Assembly (NCBI GenBank): GCA_023336815.1
Contig: JAMBLJ010000048.1
Location: forward strand, 1-36,434
DNA from: Actinomycetes bacterium
GTDB taxonomy: Bacteria; Actinomycetota; Acidimicrobiia; Spongiisociales; UBA5794
Direction of reading: 5' to 3'
DNA length: 36,434 nucleotides
The position numbers and the translations under genes are program-made. This document shows positions 1 through 8,549 of the stretch, in pieces. The notes beneath the pieces are model-generated. The model was not told the DNA's origin. It made no database searches and saw only the letters and a list, made by a program, of their open reading frames with translations. How positions within the stretch are numbered: the stretch's first letter is position 1; every line of letters starts with the position of its first letter.

Positions 1-134
1 CCAACGGCGGCGAGAGCATTGCCCAATGTGTCGAGCACACGCGATGTGACGTCCTGGACGAGGACCTCGTTCAGTCCCCGAGCCCTGGTCGACGAGGCGA
101 AACGACTCAGCGTCCCAGCAAGCGTGTCAGGCAT
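1..134 (-). CDS. MmgE/PrpD family protein, N-terminal fragment (runs off the window)
   Basis: Reading the minus strand from an ATG at 134 gives a frame that stays open to the window edge (44 codons). Its residues (…LSRFASSTRARGLNEVLV…VLDTLGNALAAVG) match the usual opening of MmgE/PrpD proteins, which begin with an 'LARFAA…LLDTLGCALAG'-like helix pair. The family includes 2-methylcitrate dehydratase and cis-aconitate decarboxylase, so the likely role is dehydration or decarboxylation of a tricarboxylate-like acid; the actual substrate cannot be told from this fragment. The start overlaps the stop of the cyclase gene by 8 bases, so the two are translationally coupled in one minus-strand operon with the CoA-transferase. 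Identification rests on the N-terminus only. Confidence 0.65.
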   Translation of the reverse strand, partial: MPDTLAGTLSRFASSTRARGLNEVLVQDVTSRVLDTLGNALAAV

Positions 135-945
135 CGACTACAGCGAGCGGCCGCATCGGTGAACCTGTTCCGCCGACGATCTTGAGAGGTGCTGCAACGA
201 AGAGAAATTCATGAACCTCCGCCGCGGCGAGGGGAGCGAGGTTCATGACCTCCATGATGTTGATACCTGCTTCGACCAACAGGACACGGTGAACCGGCAA
301 CGTTGCATGCCCTTCCCCAGGTCGGATCACTTCGTACGCGATCGTCTCCGCACCGGTCACCCGGACATCGCGTTCGGCAAGCCACATGGCCGCTGCCTCG
401 CCGGGACCAGGAGCACCGGCTACCTGGCCTCGGAAGAGGTCGGCATCGCCCCAATGCTTGGACCAGCCTGTGCGGATCAGAACAGCATCACCGGCACCGA
501 CAGCGAGGCCAGCAGCATCTGCCGCAGCCTCGAGATCGTTGACGGTCACCTCATATCCAGGTTCGAGTACATCAACTCCGCGATACGTAGCTACATCGAG
601 CATGACACCGCGGCACAGAATCGGATCGACGGTATCGATCCCAAGCCGCGTGAGACCGTGGTTGGACTGAGAGGACGAGGCGTCGATACCGCCGTACATG
701 AGGCCGTCTTGAGATACGTGACCGAGGGCATCGATATGTGTCCCAACGTGACCACCAAGCACGAATATCTCATTGGCTGCTGACCCGCCATCGGAACGAA
801 CCATGTCTCCGTGACGCCGCATCATCGCAAGCTGGAAAGCCGGATGATTTGGCGAGACAGGCATGCCGCGCTCCAGGGCGTGACCAAGATCGATGACCCT
901 AGCCCCAGCGAGCGCTTCCCACGTCAATCCAAGCGGTGCGCTCAC
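127..945 (-). CDS. Cyclase family protein (kynurenine formamidase-like metal hydrolase)
   Basis: A 272-residue protein with the cyclase-family (PF04199) metal motif H-x-G-T-H-x-D at residues 66-72 (GHVGTHID), followed by His76. Family members bind a divalent metal and hydrolyse or cyclise amides and related small substrates; kynurenine formamidase is the best-known relative. The length is typical. The GTG start at 945 overlaps the stop of the upstream CoA-transferase by four bases (GTGA), and the 3' end overlaps the MmgE/PrpD start by eight, so it sits inside a coupled catabolic operon. That context argues for a role in breaking down a small organic acid rather than tryptophan. No signal peptide is visible, so it is probably cytoplasmic. 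Family assignment is firm; the substrate is unknown. Confidence 0.88.
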   Translation of the reverse strand: MSAPLGLTWEALAGARVIDLGHALERGMPVSPNHPAFQLAMMRRHGDMVRSDGGSAANEIFVLGGHVGTHIDALGHVSQDGLMYGGIDASSSQSNHGLTRLGIDTVDPILCRGVMLDVATYRGVDVLEPGYEVTVNDLEAAADAAGLAVGAGDAVLIRTGWSKHWGDADLFRGQVAGAPGPGEAAAMWLAERDVRVTGAETIAYEVIRPGEGHATLPVHRVLLVEAGINIMEVMNLAPLAAAEVHEFLFVAAPLKIVGGTGSPMRPLAVVDA

Positions 946-2141
946 AGCACGCCCTCTTCGCTCAGGGTTTCGAGCTGTTCGATGGTCATCCCGAGTTCGT
1001 CACCAAACACTGTCCGATTATCCTCTCCGAGTCCCCGACCCGTCCACTGAATCCGACCAGGTGTTGCCGACATACGAAACATGACGTTCTGCATCTTGAC
1101 ATCCCCCAGATCCGGGTCAGCGATCGTTACGATCGAACCAAGCGCTTGATACTGCGGATCATCCATGATCTGAGCAACATCGTAGACGGGGGCAACCGCG
1201 GCCTCTGCCTCCTCGAACTTGTTGATGACCTCGTCGAGGTTCCTTTCAGCGATCCAGCCTCCAACGTACCGGTCAAGAAGATCCGCATGTTGAGCACGTT
1301 CCGCCCCTGAACCGAACCAGGCCTCCTCGATCAGTTCAGGATGCCCAACCAGACGCATGACGCGCTCGGCGATGGCCTGAGCGCTTGTCGACACCGCCAC
1401 CCAACGCCCGTCCGCGGTCTCGTACGTGTTGCGCGGTGCGTTGTTTACAGAGCGGTTGCCAGTGCGAGTCTGCACGATACCGAGCTGGTCATAGACGATG
1501 GGCTGGGGTCCGAGGATCGTCAATATCGGCTCGATAATCGCAAGATCTAACACCTGACCCGATCCGCCCCGCGCATCGCGGTGATAGAGCGCCAGCAGAA
1601 TCGCATTGGCGGCGGCCTGGGCAGTGATGCCGTCAGCGAGCCCGAACGGTGGAAGCGTGGGAGGGCCATCTGGCTCGCCAGTGATCTGAGCGAATCCACT
1701 CATCGATTCAGCCAGTGTGCCGAAGCCTGGTCGATTCGCATAGGGACCAAACTGGCCGAATCCCGTGATGCGTGCGAGGACAAGGTCAGGATTTATGGCA
1801 AGGAGATGCTCTGGTGAGAGGTTCCATCGTTCAAGGGTGCCTGGTCGAAAGTTCTCGATGAGAACATCGGCATCTGCCACGAGTCGCTCCATGATCTCCT
1901 GCCCCTGGGGTTTGGACAGGTTCAGCGTGACAGTTCGTTTGTTTCGACTGAGCATCTTCCACCACAGTGGGATACCGTTCTTGCTGTAGCCATGCTTACG
2001 GACCGGGTCACCGGACGGATGCTCGATCTTGAGAACCTCCGCGCCAAAATCGCCCAGGATCGTTGCAGCGAGGGGCCCGGCGAACAGTGTTGAGACATCA
2101 AGGACCCGGATTCCCTCAAGCGCTTCTTGGTTGTCCGACAT
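942..2141 (-). CDS. CaiB/BaiF family III CoA-transferase
   Basis: About 399 residues with the standard opening of family III CoA-transferases (LEGIRVLDVSTLFAGPLAATILGDFGAEVLKIE), then ENFRPGTLERW and the conserved Asp of the catalytic loop (FGLADGITA). In this family that Asp forms a mixed anhydride with the acyl group and passes CoA between carboxylates. Length is normal. An in-frame GTG at 2156 would add five residues (MSGTS), but the ATG at 2141 gives the usual family N-terminus and is preferred; neither has a strong ribosome site. It is the first gene of a minus-strand operon (CoA-transferase, cyclase, MmgE/PrpD) and is divergent from the CitE-like lyase gene. The pair suggests activation of a dicarboxylate to its CoA ester and later cleavage; this is inference. 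Confidence 0.9.
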   Translation of the reverse strand: MSDNQEALEGIRVLDVSTLFAGPLAATILGDFGAEVLKIEHPSGDPVRKHGYSKNGIPLWWKMLSRNKRTVTLNLSKPQGQEIMERLVADADVLIENFRPGTLERWNLSPEHLLAINPDLVLARITGFGQFGPYANRPGFGTLAESMSGFAQITGEPDGPPTLPPFGLADGITAQAAANAILLALYHRDARGGSGQVLDLAIIEPILTILGPQPIVYDQLGIVQTRTGNRSVNNAPRNTYETADGRWVAVSTSAQAIAERVMRLVGHPELIEEAWFGSGAERAQHADLLDRYVGGWIAERNLDEVINKFEEAEAAVAPVYDVAQIMDDPQYQALGSIVTIADPDLGDVKMQNVMFRMSATPGRIQWTGRGLGEDNRTVFGDELGMTIEQLETLSEEGVL

Positions 2142-2229
2142 TGATGTTCCGCTCACTGGAAAGGCGTTTCGTTCCGACTATATCAGGACTAGGCTCGTTC
2201 GTACCACTGAATGCAAGGGAACCAAAAAC
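2142..2229. promoter_or_regulatory. Divergent promoter region of the catabolic cluster
   Basis: This short interval separates the divergent CoA-transferase and CitE-like genes and must hold both promoters. No strong dyad or -35/-10 pair could be picked out. An AAGGGA sequence at about 2216-2221 lies nine bases before the GTG start of the lyase gene and is the likely ribosome site. Confidence 0.35.
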
Positions 2230-3129
2230 GTGAAACCACCTGATCGTTCGCATGAACCCTCAGCCGCGCGGAGCTTCCTCTATGTTCCTGGCGACAATCA
2301 GGGAATGCTTGCGAGAGCGCTGGAGCGCGACGCGGATGCGGTTATCGTCGATCTTGAAGACGGTGTGCGCCAGGCCGATAAGGAGGCTGCCAGAAAGATC
2401 ACAGCAACCTGGATTGCCGACAACCACGGAACAAGTACGGACATCTGGGTTCGCGTCAACCCGTCGGATGAGCTCCTTGGATCAGACCTTGATGCGGTGG
2501 TCGGACCAGGGTTGCGGGGCGTATATCTTCCCAAAGCCGCTTCGTCGGCTTCCATCGAGCTAGTTTCGGATGCCCTCACCGACCTTGAGACAAGTCGCGG
2601 CCTCCCACCGAACTCCATCCACATCGCACCTCTCCTCGAAACGGCATCCTCGATCTTGGAGATCCCCGCAATCGCCTCCGCATCGCGTGTTTCGCATCTG
2701 GCGCTCGGAGAGACCGACCTCGCCGCGGACCTCAAGATGCACCCTTCGCTCGACGGACGAGAATTGAACCCGATCCGGATGGCCGTGGTCGTGGCCTCGG
2801 CCGCACGATGCCTCAAACGCCCGATCGCTCCAGTCCTGACTTCCTTCCAGGATCTCGAAGCACTCCGTTCGACATCGATGATGTTCCGCCGCATGGGTTA
2901 CGCGGGACGGGCAGCGATCCACCCAACGCAGATCAAGGTGATCAACGACGCCTTCTCCCCCAGCAATACCGAGATCGAATCGGCGCGCGACATCCTTGCA
3001 CGATTCGAGCGGGCACAAGCCATCGGCGATGCTGTAACCGTTGCCGAAGATGGATCCCTGATCGACGAAGCTGTCGTGCGACGTGCGCGCGTCACGCTCG
3101 ACACGGCCCGGCCAGGGAGAAGTTCCTGA
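2230..3129 (+). CDS. HpcH/HpaI (CitE-like) CoA-ester lyase
   Basis: A 299-residue CitE-type lyase of the HpcH/HpaI TIM-barrel family. Landmarks seen in order are RSFLYVPGDN near the N-terminus, IVDLEDGV (acidic metal/CoA motif), the LLETASSILEIPAIA segment with its conserved Glu, and LGETDLAADL with its metal-binding Asp. Relatives cleave citryl-, citramalyl-, malyl- or 3-methylmalyl-CoA to acetyl-CoA plus a keto acid, needing Mg2+. The GTG start at 2230 is chosen because residues further upstream are not family-like and an AAGGGA precedes it. It is divergent from the CoA-transferase and its stop shares a base with the next gene's ATG. A CoA-transferase plus CitE lyase resembles itaconate- or citramalate-type routes; the exact ester is not known. 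Confidence 0.88.
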   Translation: MKPPDRSHEPSAARSFLYVPGDNQGMLARALERDADAVIVDLEDGVRQADKEAARKITATWIADNHGTSTDIWVRVNPSDELLGSDLDAVVGPGLRGVYLPKAASSASIELVSDALTDLETSRGLPPNSIHIAPLLETASSILEIPAIASASRVSHLALGETDLAADLKMHPSLDGRELNPIRMAVVVASAARCLKRPIAPVLTSFQDLEALRSTSMMFRRMGYAGRAAIHPTQIKVINDAFSPSNTEIESARDILARFERAQAIGDAVTVAEDGSLIDEAVVRRARVTLDTARPGRSS

Positions 3130-3500
3130 TGGACAGACACAGCACCGTGAAGGCGATTCTCGGCTACGACATCGTCGATGGCGTCTCGATCGATGACTAC
3201 GAGCGTTGGATCTGGGAGGTCCACGTCCCCGATCTCCTTGCGAACCCTCACCTCGACAAATTGGTCTTCAACACGGTTGTTCGACCGATCACAGCGACAA
3301 GCTCCGGGTCAGCGACGGCTGAAGAGCCTGAGACTTTCTACCGGATCGCCGAGCTGCAGTTCGCGAGTCACGCGGCCTACGAGCGATACCTCGATTGGTT
3401 CAAGGAGCACCCGATACCACCAGAGCGCGGACCCGCAGGTAGGACCACATTTCGCTTCTACGTCCTCACAGACTCGGTTGAGGCGACTCGCAACACCTGA
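3129..3500 (+). CDS. Small dimeric alpha-beta barrel (EthD-like) protein
   Basis: A 123-residue soluble protein starting at an ATG that overlaps the previous stop by one base (TGATG), so it is coupled to the CitE-like lyase. The pattern (strand LGYDIVDG, helix DDYERWIWEVHVPDLLANPHLDKLVFNTV, then FYRIAELQF and an aromatic-rich helix YERYLDWFKEHP, ending FRFYVLTDS) looks like a ferredoxin-like dimeric alpha-beta barrel of the EthD/antibiotic-monooxygenase type. Such small proteins often sit in catabolic operons as isomerases, cyclases, monooxygenases or accessory proteins. No catalytic residue can be named with confidence. The fold call is moderate; the function is open. Confidence 0.6.
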   Translation: MDRHSTVKAILGYDIVDGVSIDDYERWIWEVHVPDLLANPHLDKLVFNTVVRPITATSSGSATAEEPETFYRIAELQFASHAAYERYLDWFKEHPIPPERGPAGRTTFRFYVLTDSVEATRNT

Positions 3501-3558
3501 TCGGGTGTGCGAACTGTCCGGTACGACCGGCACAAGACCTTGGGTACGCTCACGTGTC

Positions 3559-4380
3559 ATGGCACGTCATGATCGTTGGGGCAAGGACGATATCCTGGCC
3601 GCGTCCGAAACGAAGACCTACCCGTTGGTAGAAATCTCCGGCGAGACACCCTTGACGCATCGTGCCTCACGCTTCGTGGGCACTGTTGTCTCGTTCTCCG
3701 AAGGCACCTCTGTTGTCCTCGTGGACCGAACTGGGAAGCGCGAGACCTTCACCCCAGATGATGGTGCCTTCCTTCACAAGGGTATTCGCGTTGCACTTCG
3801 AGCGCCTGGCGCCACATCGAAAGGTCGAGCGCGATACACCGCATCAGGGTCGGTGGATGTCGGCACGATCACAGCTCGGGTCGCACAAGCGAGTCGCATC
3901 TGGGTCGAAGGGATCCATGATGCGGAGCTGCTCGAGAAGGTATGGGGTGACGATCTCAGAATCGAAGGGATCGTGGTTGAGCCACTCCATGGGATGGATG
4001 ACCTCGTGCCGCGTGTTGATGACTTCCACCCTGGTACAACGCGACGACTCGGCGTTCTCCTGGACCACATGGTCGAAGGCACGAAAGAGATGCGCATCGC
4101 AACGAGAGCCGAACGTGCGAACGTCCTCATCCTCGGACACCCGTATGTCGACATCTGGCAGGCCATCAAGCCCGCCACGTTCGGAATCGAGGCGTGGCCA
4201 GACATACCGCGAGGAACACCTTGGAAAGAAGGTGTCATCGAGCAACTCGGCATGGATCTTGCACCAGGTGCATTCTGGGGTCGGGTCCTGGATTCGGTTT
4301 CCTCGTACAGGGACCTTGAGATGCCACTCGTCAACGCCGTCGAGCAGCTCATCGATTTCGTGATGCTCGACCAAGCATGA
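3559..4380 (+). CDS. DUF3097 family protein (actinobacterial, Toprim-like)
   Basis: A 273-residue protein that matches the DUF3097 family along its length: an N-terminal beta-rich part (TGKRETFTPDDGAFL), then SRIWVEGIHDAELLEKVWGDDLR, GVLLDHMVEGTKE, ILGHPYVDIWQAIKP and a C-terminal SYRDLE…AVEQLIDFV. The VEG-HDAE…LDH arrangement resembles a Toprim-like acidic core, but this is my reading and no activity is known. The family is conserved in Actinobacteria, often as a single copy, which makes this gene useful for placing the organism. The ATG at 3559 gives the expected N-terminus (WGKDDILA…); there is no clear ribosome site. It stands alone between the catabolic genes and the alkylsulfatase. Confidence 0.82.
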   Translation: MARHDRWGKDDILAASETKTYPLVEISGETPLTHRASRFVGTVVSFSEGTSVVLVDRTGKRETFTPDDGAFLHKGIRVALRAPGATSKGRARYTASGSVDVGTITARVAQASRIWVEGIHDAELLEKVWGDDLRIEGIVVEPLHGMDDLVPRVDDFHPGTTRRLGVLLDHMVEGTKEMRIATRAERANVLILGHPYVDIWQAIKPATFGIEAWPDIPRGTPWKEGVIEQLGMDLAPGAFWGRVLDSVSSYRDLEMPLVNAVEQLIDFVMLDQA

Positions 4381-4471
4381 TTTCGGTATCGCCGCAAGAT
4401 ATCGCTGCCAGCGATGTGCTATGACGGGACCGAAGTACGCTGATACAGACCAACCGCTAGGAGCTAACCCG

Positions 4472-6406
4472 ATGCCGGATCATCCTCACTTCCACCCATT
4501 CGGCAAACAGCCGAGTGCACCGACACAACGATTCCAGGCAGAACAACGCAAGAATCTGCCCTTCGAGGATGAACGGGACTTCGAGGAGCACACCAAGGGG
4601 CACATTGCTACTCCTGAGTTCACGCAGATCATGGCGGATGCCGGGAACGTAGCGTGGGACATGGGTCGGTATCAGTTCCTCCTCGAGGGTGAAGATTTCG
4701 ACAGTATCCACCCGTCATTGCAACGCCAGGCGATCCTGAACATGAACTACGGGTTGTACGAAGTCATCCCTGGGATCTGGCAGGTACGCGGGTTCGATCT
4801 CTCGAACGTCACGTTTGTCGAGGGCGAGACGGGGTGGATCGTATTCGACACGGCAACGGCCGTCGAAACTGCGCGAGCAGCGCATGCGTTCATCAACGAA
4901 CATCTCGGTGAGCGACCGGTCAGCGCCGTGGTGCATTCCCATTCCCACGCCGACCACTTTGGAGGGGTGCGTGGTCTCGTAGAACTCGCTGATGTCAGGT
5001 CCGGCAAGATTCCGATCATCGCCCCAGATGGCTTCCTTGAGCATGCGGTCGCAGAGAACGTGTACGCAGGGAATGCCATGACGCGGCGCGCCTTCTACCA
5101 GTACGGCCTCCTCACTCCGGCGAGTCCGTTCGGCCATGTCGATCAAGCGATCGGAAAAAACGTTGCCGCTGGCACTCCAAGCCTGATCCCACCGACCATG
5201 ACGATCACACAGGACATCGAAGAGCACACGATCGACGGCGTACGCATGGTGTTCCACAGTACTCCAGGTACCGAAGCGCCAGCCGAGATGAACACGTACT
5301 TCCCCGATCTCAAGGCGTTCTGGGCTGCCGAGAACATCACGGCAACCATCCACAATATCTACACGCTACGTGGTGCACTCGTGCGAGATGCACTCCTGTG
5401 GTCGAAGAAGATCGGCGAAGCGTTGCATCTCTTTGGGGGCGATGCACAGGTCATGTTCGCTTCTCACAGCTGGCCAAGGTGGGGAGCGGAACGGATCCAG
5501 GAGGTGATGCGTGATCAGAGAGATGCGTATGCACACCTGAACAATCGCGTCCTGCACCTCGCGAATCAGGGTGTGACCATCAACGAGATCCACAATGAGT
5601 ATGAACTCCCGACATCTCTCAGATCCGCATGGCATGCAAGGAGCTATCACGGATCGGAGAAGCACAATTCCCGGGGGGTCATCAATCGATACCTTGGATA
5701 CTGGGATGGCAATCCAGCAACGCTCATCCCGCTGTCCCCTGGCGAGTCGGCTCCGCTATTCGTTGAGATGATGGGCGGCTCTGAACCGATCCTCACACGA
5801 GGCAGGGAACTCTTCGACGAGGGCCACTATCTCCATGCGGTGGAGATCCTCAACAAGCTCGTGTACGCCGAACCCGACAACGAGGCAGCGAAAGAGCTCC
5901 TCGCCGACCATTTCGAGCAGATCGGATACCAGCAGGAAAGCTCGAGTGTACGAAACAGTTTTCTGTCCGGGGCATACGAACTTCGCTCGAGGATACCTAG
6001 CGGCGTACCGGCTGCATTGTCGGGTCCGGACGTCTTGCGAGCGCTCACTACGGAGATGTACTTCGACTCGCTTGGGATTCGGCTCGATTCCACGAAAGTC
6101 GAGGACGCGAGCTTCGTTGCGAACCTCAACCATCCCGACACAGGTGAGCACTTCGTTGTTGAGCTGTCGAACGCCACACTCACCGTTCAGGCGGGGTTCC
6201 AATCGCCCAGTCCAACGGTATCGATCACAATCAACCGATCCGACCTCGAGGATGTGATGCTTGGGTCGGTGACATTCATCGATCAGATGGCCACGGGCGT
6301 TGCAATGATCGATGGTGACGCGAGCGGTATCCAGGCCCTCTTTGGGGCGTTGGTGGACTTCAAGCTGACGTTCGAGATGCTGCCGGGAACAGCAGCGATC
6401 GACTGA
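4472..6406 (+). CDS. Alkyl sulfatase (SdsA1/YjcS-type) with metallo-beta-lactamase and SCP2-like domains
   Basis: A 644-residue protein with the domain order of linear alkylsulfatases. The metallo-beta-lactamase domain carries the zinc motif H-S-H-A-D-H at about residues 157-162 (preceded by V-H-S), then comes an all-helical dimerisation domain (around LTRGRELFDEGHYLHAVEILNKLV) and a C-terminal SCP2-like sterol-carrier fold ending in FKLTFEMLPG. Known relatives (P. aeruginosa SdsA1, about 658 aa) hydrolyse alkyl sulfate esters such as SDS to alcohol and sulfate. The ATG at 4472 is preferred over 4421 because an AGGAG lies eight bases before it. I see no convincing signal peptide, unlike the secreted Pseudomonas enzyme. 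It stands alone, with a convergent gene downstream. Family assignment is strong; the natural substrate may be a sulfate ester other than detergent. Confidence 0.9.
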   Translation: MPDHPHFHPFGKQPSAPTQRFQAEQRKNLPFEDERDFEEHTKGHIATPEFTQIMADAGNVAWDMGRYQFLLEGEDFDSIHPSLQRQAILNMNYGLYEVIPGIWQVRGFDLSNVTFVEGETGWIVFDTATAVETARAAHAFINEHLGERPVSAVVHSHSHADHFGGVRGLVELADVRSGKIPIIAPDGFLEHAVAENVYAGNAMTRRAFYQYGLLTPASPFGHVDQAIGKNVAAGTPSLIPPTMTITQDIEEHTIDGVRMVFHSTPGTEAPAEMNTYFPDLKAFWAAENITATIHNIYTLRGALVRDALLWSKKIGEALHLFGGDAQVMFASHSWPRWGAERIQEVMRDQRDAYAHLNNRVLHLANQGVTINEIHNEYELPTSLRSAWHARSYHGSEKHNSRGVINRYLGYWDGNPATLIPLSPGESAPLFVEMMGGSEPILTRGRELFDEGHYLHAVEILNKLVYAEPDNEAAKELLADHFEQIGYQQESSSVRNSFLSGAYELRSRIPSGVPAALSGPDVLRALTTEMYFDSLGIRLDSTKVEDASFVANLNHPDTGEHFVVELSNATLTVQAGFQSPSPTVSITINRSDLEDVMLGSVTFIDQMATGVAMIDGDASGIQALFGALVDFKLTFEMLPGTAAID

Positions 6407-6456
6407 TCCCGGTTCCAAGCAAGTACTCGGGCCAAGGGCTCAAAGGAGCGGCTGGC

Positions 6457-7131
6457 TCACGGCAGCTGATACAGGATGCCCCTCCGGTCACGACCTATCG
6501 CAGATACCGCTCCTGACACACGGAGACAGTACGCGACCTCCTGAGCGAGGTGGCGCGACCGATCGAGCCCGGAAGCGATGTCGGCCGTGGTGAACGGATC
6601 GGGGAGATCGGCAGGCAGAACATCGAGGAGCTCCTCGGGCGATCCGATCGAAACGGTACCCGCTACCAGTACGAGGCGGCGCTCCTCGATCACGTAGCCA
6701 CCCCGTCGCCAGCCTTTCTTCGCGTCAGGGCGACGCACCTCTTCTTCCTCAACGAGAGCAACCTCGAGGATGAAATTGGGATGGCTCAAGAGCGAAGGAA
6801 ACGAGACGAGTTCCGCACACACGTCAGCCGTGATCCCGCGCTTCGGCGAGCGACGTCTGGACACCTGTTCGCCGCGCTCATCGAGCTTCACGATCCACTT
6901 CGTCGCCGGAACCGGATGGACAAGGCGCATCCGGTGGGAATCGAGCAGCTGATCGAACTTGCGACGCATCGAAGAGAATCCACGGGTCTGTATCTCTATG
7001 AGCAACCCGTCGCTCACGAGATCGATGACGAACCCATCGACAGGTACCTCCACATCATCCCCTTCTTGGCGATACCACTCCTTGAGGGAAGCATGGAGGG
7101 GCTTCTCGTTGAGCGATCCGATCGATGTCAT
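6457..7131 (-). CDS. Conserved hypothetical protein with nuclease-like core (DUF8091-like)
   Basis: About 224 residues. The N-terminal part (LKEWYRQEGDDVEVPVDG, FVIDLV, LLIEIQTRGF, then RRKFDQLLDSH and RLVHPVPATKWIVKL) recalls a PD-(D/E)xK nuclease core, with the Asp of VIDLV and E-I-Q as possible metal ligands. A middle Arg/Lys-rich stretch (SRRRSPKRG) and a C-terminal helical part (FTTADIASGLDRSRHLAQEVAYCLRVSGAV) resembling a winged helix follow. I recognise this as a widespread uncharacterised bacterial family and would describe it as a possible DNA-binding or nuclease-fold protein; this is inference. The ATG at 7131 fits the conserved N-terminus, though a GTG at 7185 would add 18 residues. 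It is convergent with the alkylsulfatase. Confidence 0.6.
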   Translation of the reverse strand: MTSIGSLNEKPLHASLKEWYRQEGDDVEVPVDGFVIDLVSDGLLIEIQTRGFSSMRRKFDQLLDSHRMRLVHPVPATKWIVKLDERGEQVSRRRSPKRGITADVCAELVSFPSLLSHPNFILEVALVEEEEVRRPDAKKGWRRGGYVIEERRLVLVAGTVSIGSPEELLDVLPADLPDPFTTADIASGLDRSRHLAQEVAYCLRVSGAVSAIGRDRRGILYQLP

Positions 7132-7300
7132 GGATCGATGATACGAAGGCCGGTGTCGTCCAGGAGTCCATGGTGCGCCATCCACACCTTCTGATCGCGC
7201 TCGACAGCTGCCAGACGCCGCCGGAAGTCGATCTGCGCGGTACCGGTCGACCAGGGGTGGAGCATCAGTTGTAGCGTCGCTGAGCAGCCGATGCGCGCTC

Positions 7301-7726
7301 TCAGCGAGTCAACGGGTTGAAACTCACCCGGACGGGCAGAATCTTGTACAGCAGTCTCTCCGATTCGTCACGGGGTGGTGCTTCGATCCCGTACCGCTTG
7401 TGCTGGCCGGTGTAGAGCAAGGACAACGAGTCCATCGACTCTCCTCCGCCCTCGGCGGTGATCTCGTCGACGATGCCACGGATCTCAACGTACCGGAACT
7501 GGTTATCGGGATCGACGACCATGAGCGTGACTCTCGGGCGCTCAACCATATTTCGATGCTTCTGCCGGTCCGCTGTTGCGTTCACAACCACGTGTGTTCC
7601 GTCGTAACTACACCACACCGGTGTGACCTGGGGCTGCCCATCGGGCAGGATCGTCGCAAGCGCCGCAACGATCGGGGCGTCGAGGAGATCACGTAGTGCG
7701 GCCGGGATGAGATTCGACATGGGCAT
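7301..7726 (-). CDS. PPOX-class F420/FMN-dependent oxidoreductase (pyridoxamine 5'-phosphate oxidase fold)
   Basis: A 141-residue split-barrel flavin/deazaflavin protein. The N-terminal LRDLLDAPIVAALATILPDGQPQVTPVWCSYDG and the later NATADRQKHRNMVERPRVTLMVVDPDNQFRYVEIRGIV are the standard blocks of the PPOX-class proteins of Actinobacteria, many of which use F420 rather than FMN. In mycobacteria, relatives reduce small molecules such as biliverdin or nitro-compounds; here the substrate is unknown. The start is the ATG at 7726 (or the one two codons on). It stands alone on the minus strand, divergent from the lipoprotein gene, with 221 bases between them. The family call is firm; the choice of F420 over FMN is inferred from family and taxonomy. 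Confidence 0.85.
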   Translation of the reverse strand: MPMSNLIPAALRDLLDAPIVAALATILPDGQPQVTPVWCSYDGTHVVVNATADRQKHRNMVERPRVTLMVVDPDNQFRYVEIRGIVDEITAEGGGESMDSLSLLYTGQHKRYGIEAPPRDESERLLYKILPVRVSFNPLTR

Positions 7727-7947
7727 GCTCGTGCTCTCTTGTCTTTAGAGCGGCGTTGGGGGCAATATTACACTCAGACAATCGGCCAGGTCGCAAGACC
7801 CGACGATCAAGAACCCTGTGGATCTCTAGGATCGGGGTAGGCCGCCCAACACACGAACCCCCGTGGTAGGGTCGATAGCGATGATCGGTCGACACGGTTA
7901 TCAGACACCCGGCTCGGCGCGTCTGCACGCCGATCGACGGAGGAACA

Positions 7948-8508
7948 GTGAAAGTACGTTGCTTCGCATTCGTCATCGCCGTCGCCCTCGTTGGAGCAGC
8001 CTGTAGCAGTAGCGGCGACGATCCTGTCAGCACCCCCAACCCAGGTACTGGGACCGAGACCACCTCCCCACAAGTTTCCAACGACGGGTCCGATGCCGCT
8101 ACCGCTGATGCGGAAGAGTTCGTGGAGGGTCTGGCCGACGAACTCGAAGAGCAGCAGGCGGAGTCAGGTGGGGGTTCGGGCACACTCACTGTTGGTGACC
8201 AAACATGGACGTTCGCTCCTCTCCTCTGCGCGTTCGGTGAGGCCGAGATTGGACAAGCTGGCGCCGAGTTCGTGTTGTCGGGATTGCAGGACGGGATGCA
8301 GATGTACGCGAGCATCGACACCTTCGGTCATCTTGTGAGCCTCGATGACATCGAAGACTTTGAGAACCCGAAGGTCAGCCTGCAGAGCGTGGGCGATGGC
8401 GTGATCATGATCGACGGCAAGTCCATTTCCGCCGAGATGGACTTCATCGACAACACCAGCGATTCGGCGTCTTCGACTCCCGGCACATTCACCGCAACCT
8501 GCCCGTAG
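7948..8508 (+). CDS. Hypothetical lipoprotein
   Basis: A 186-residue exported lipoprotein. The first 22 residues form a signal peptide with a lipobox ending in V-G-A-A-C, followed by a Ser/Gly/Thr/Asp-rich linker (residues about 23-75) typical of surface-tethered actinobacterial lipoproteins. A compact C-terminal domain of about 110 residues contains two Cys (LLCAFGEAE near its start, TATCP at its end) that could form a disulfide. The start is GTG with GGAGG four bases before it. No known domain was recognised. Actinobacteria have many lipoproteins with such a small C-terminal domain. It stands alone; the next gene downstream is convergent. Function unknown, but the cell-surface location is well supported. 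Confidence 0.8.
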   Translation: MKVRCFAFVIAVALVGAACSSSGDDPVSTPNPGTGTETTSPQVSNDGSDAATADAEEFVEGLADELEEQQAESGGGSGTLTVGDQTWTFAPLLCAFGEAEIGQAGAEFVLSGLQDGMQMYASIDTFGHLVSLDDIEDFENPKVSLQSVGDGVIMIDGKSISAEMDFIDNTSDSASSTPGTFTATCP

Positions 8509-8549
8509 GTGCCTTCAACAAGGAGTCCAGGTAACCGCGAGGCTGGCGT

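Noticed and set aside
7689-8321. Minus-strand frame antisense to the lipoprotein
   Set aside because: Low-complexity Ser/Pro/Ala translation typical of an antisense shadow; the plus-strand lipoprotein has signal peptide, lipobox and ribosome site.
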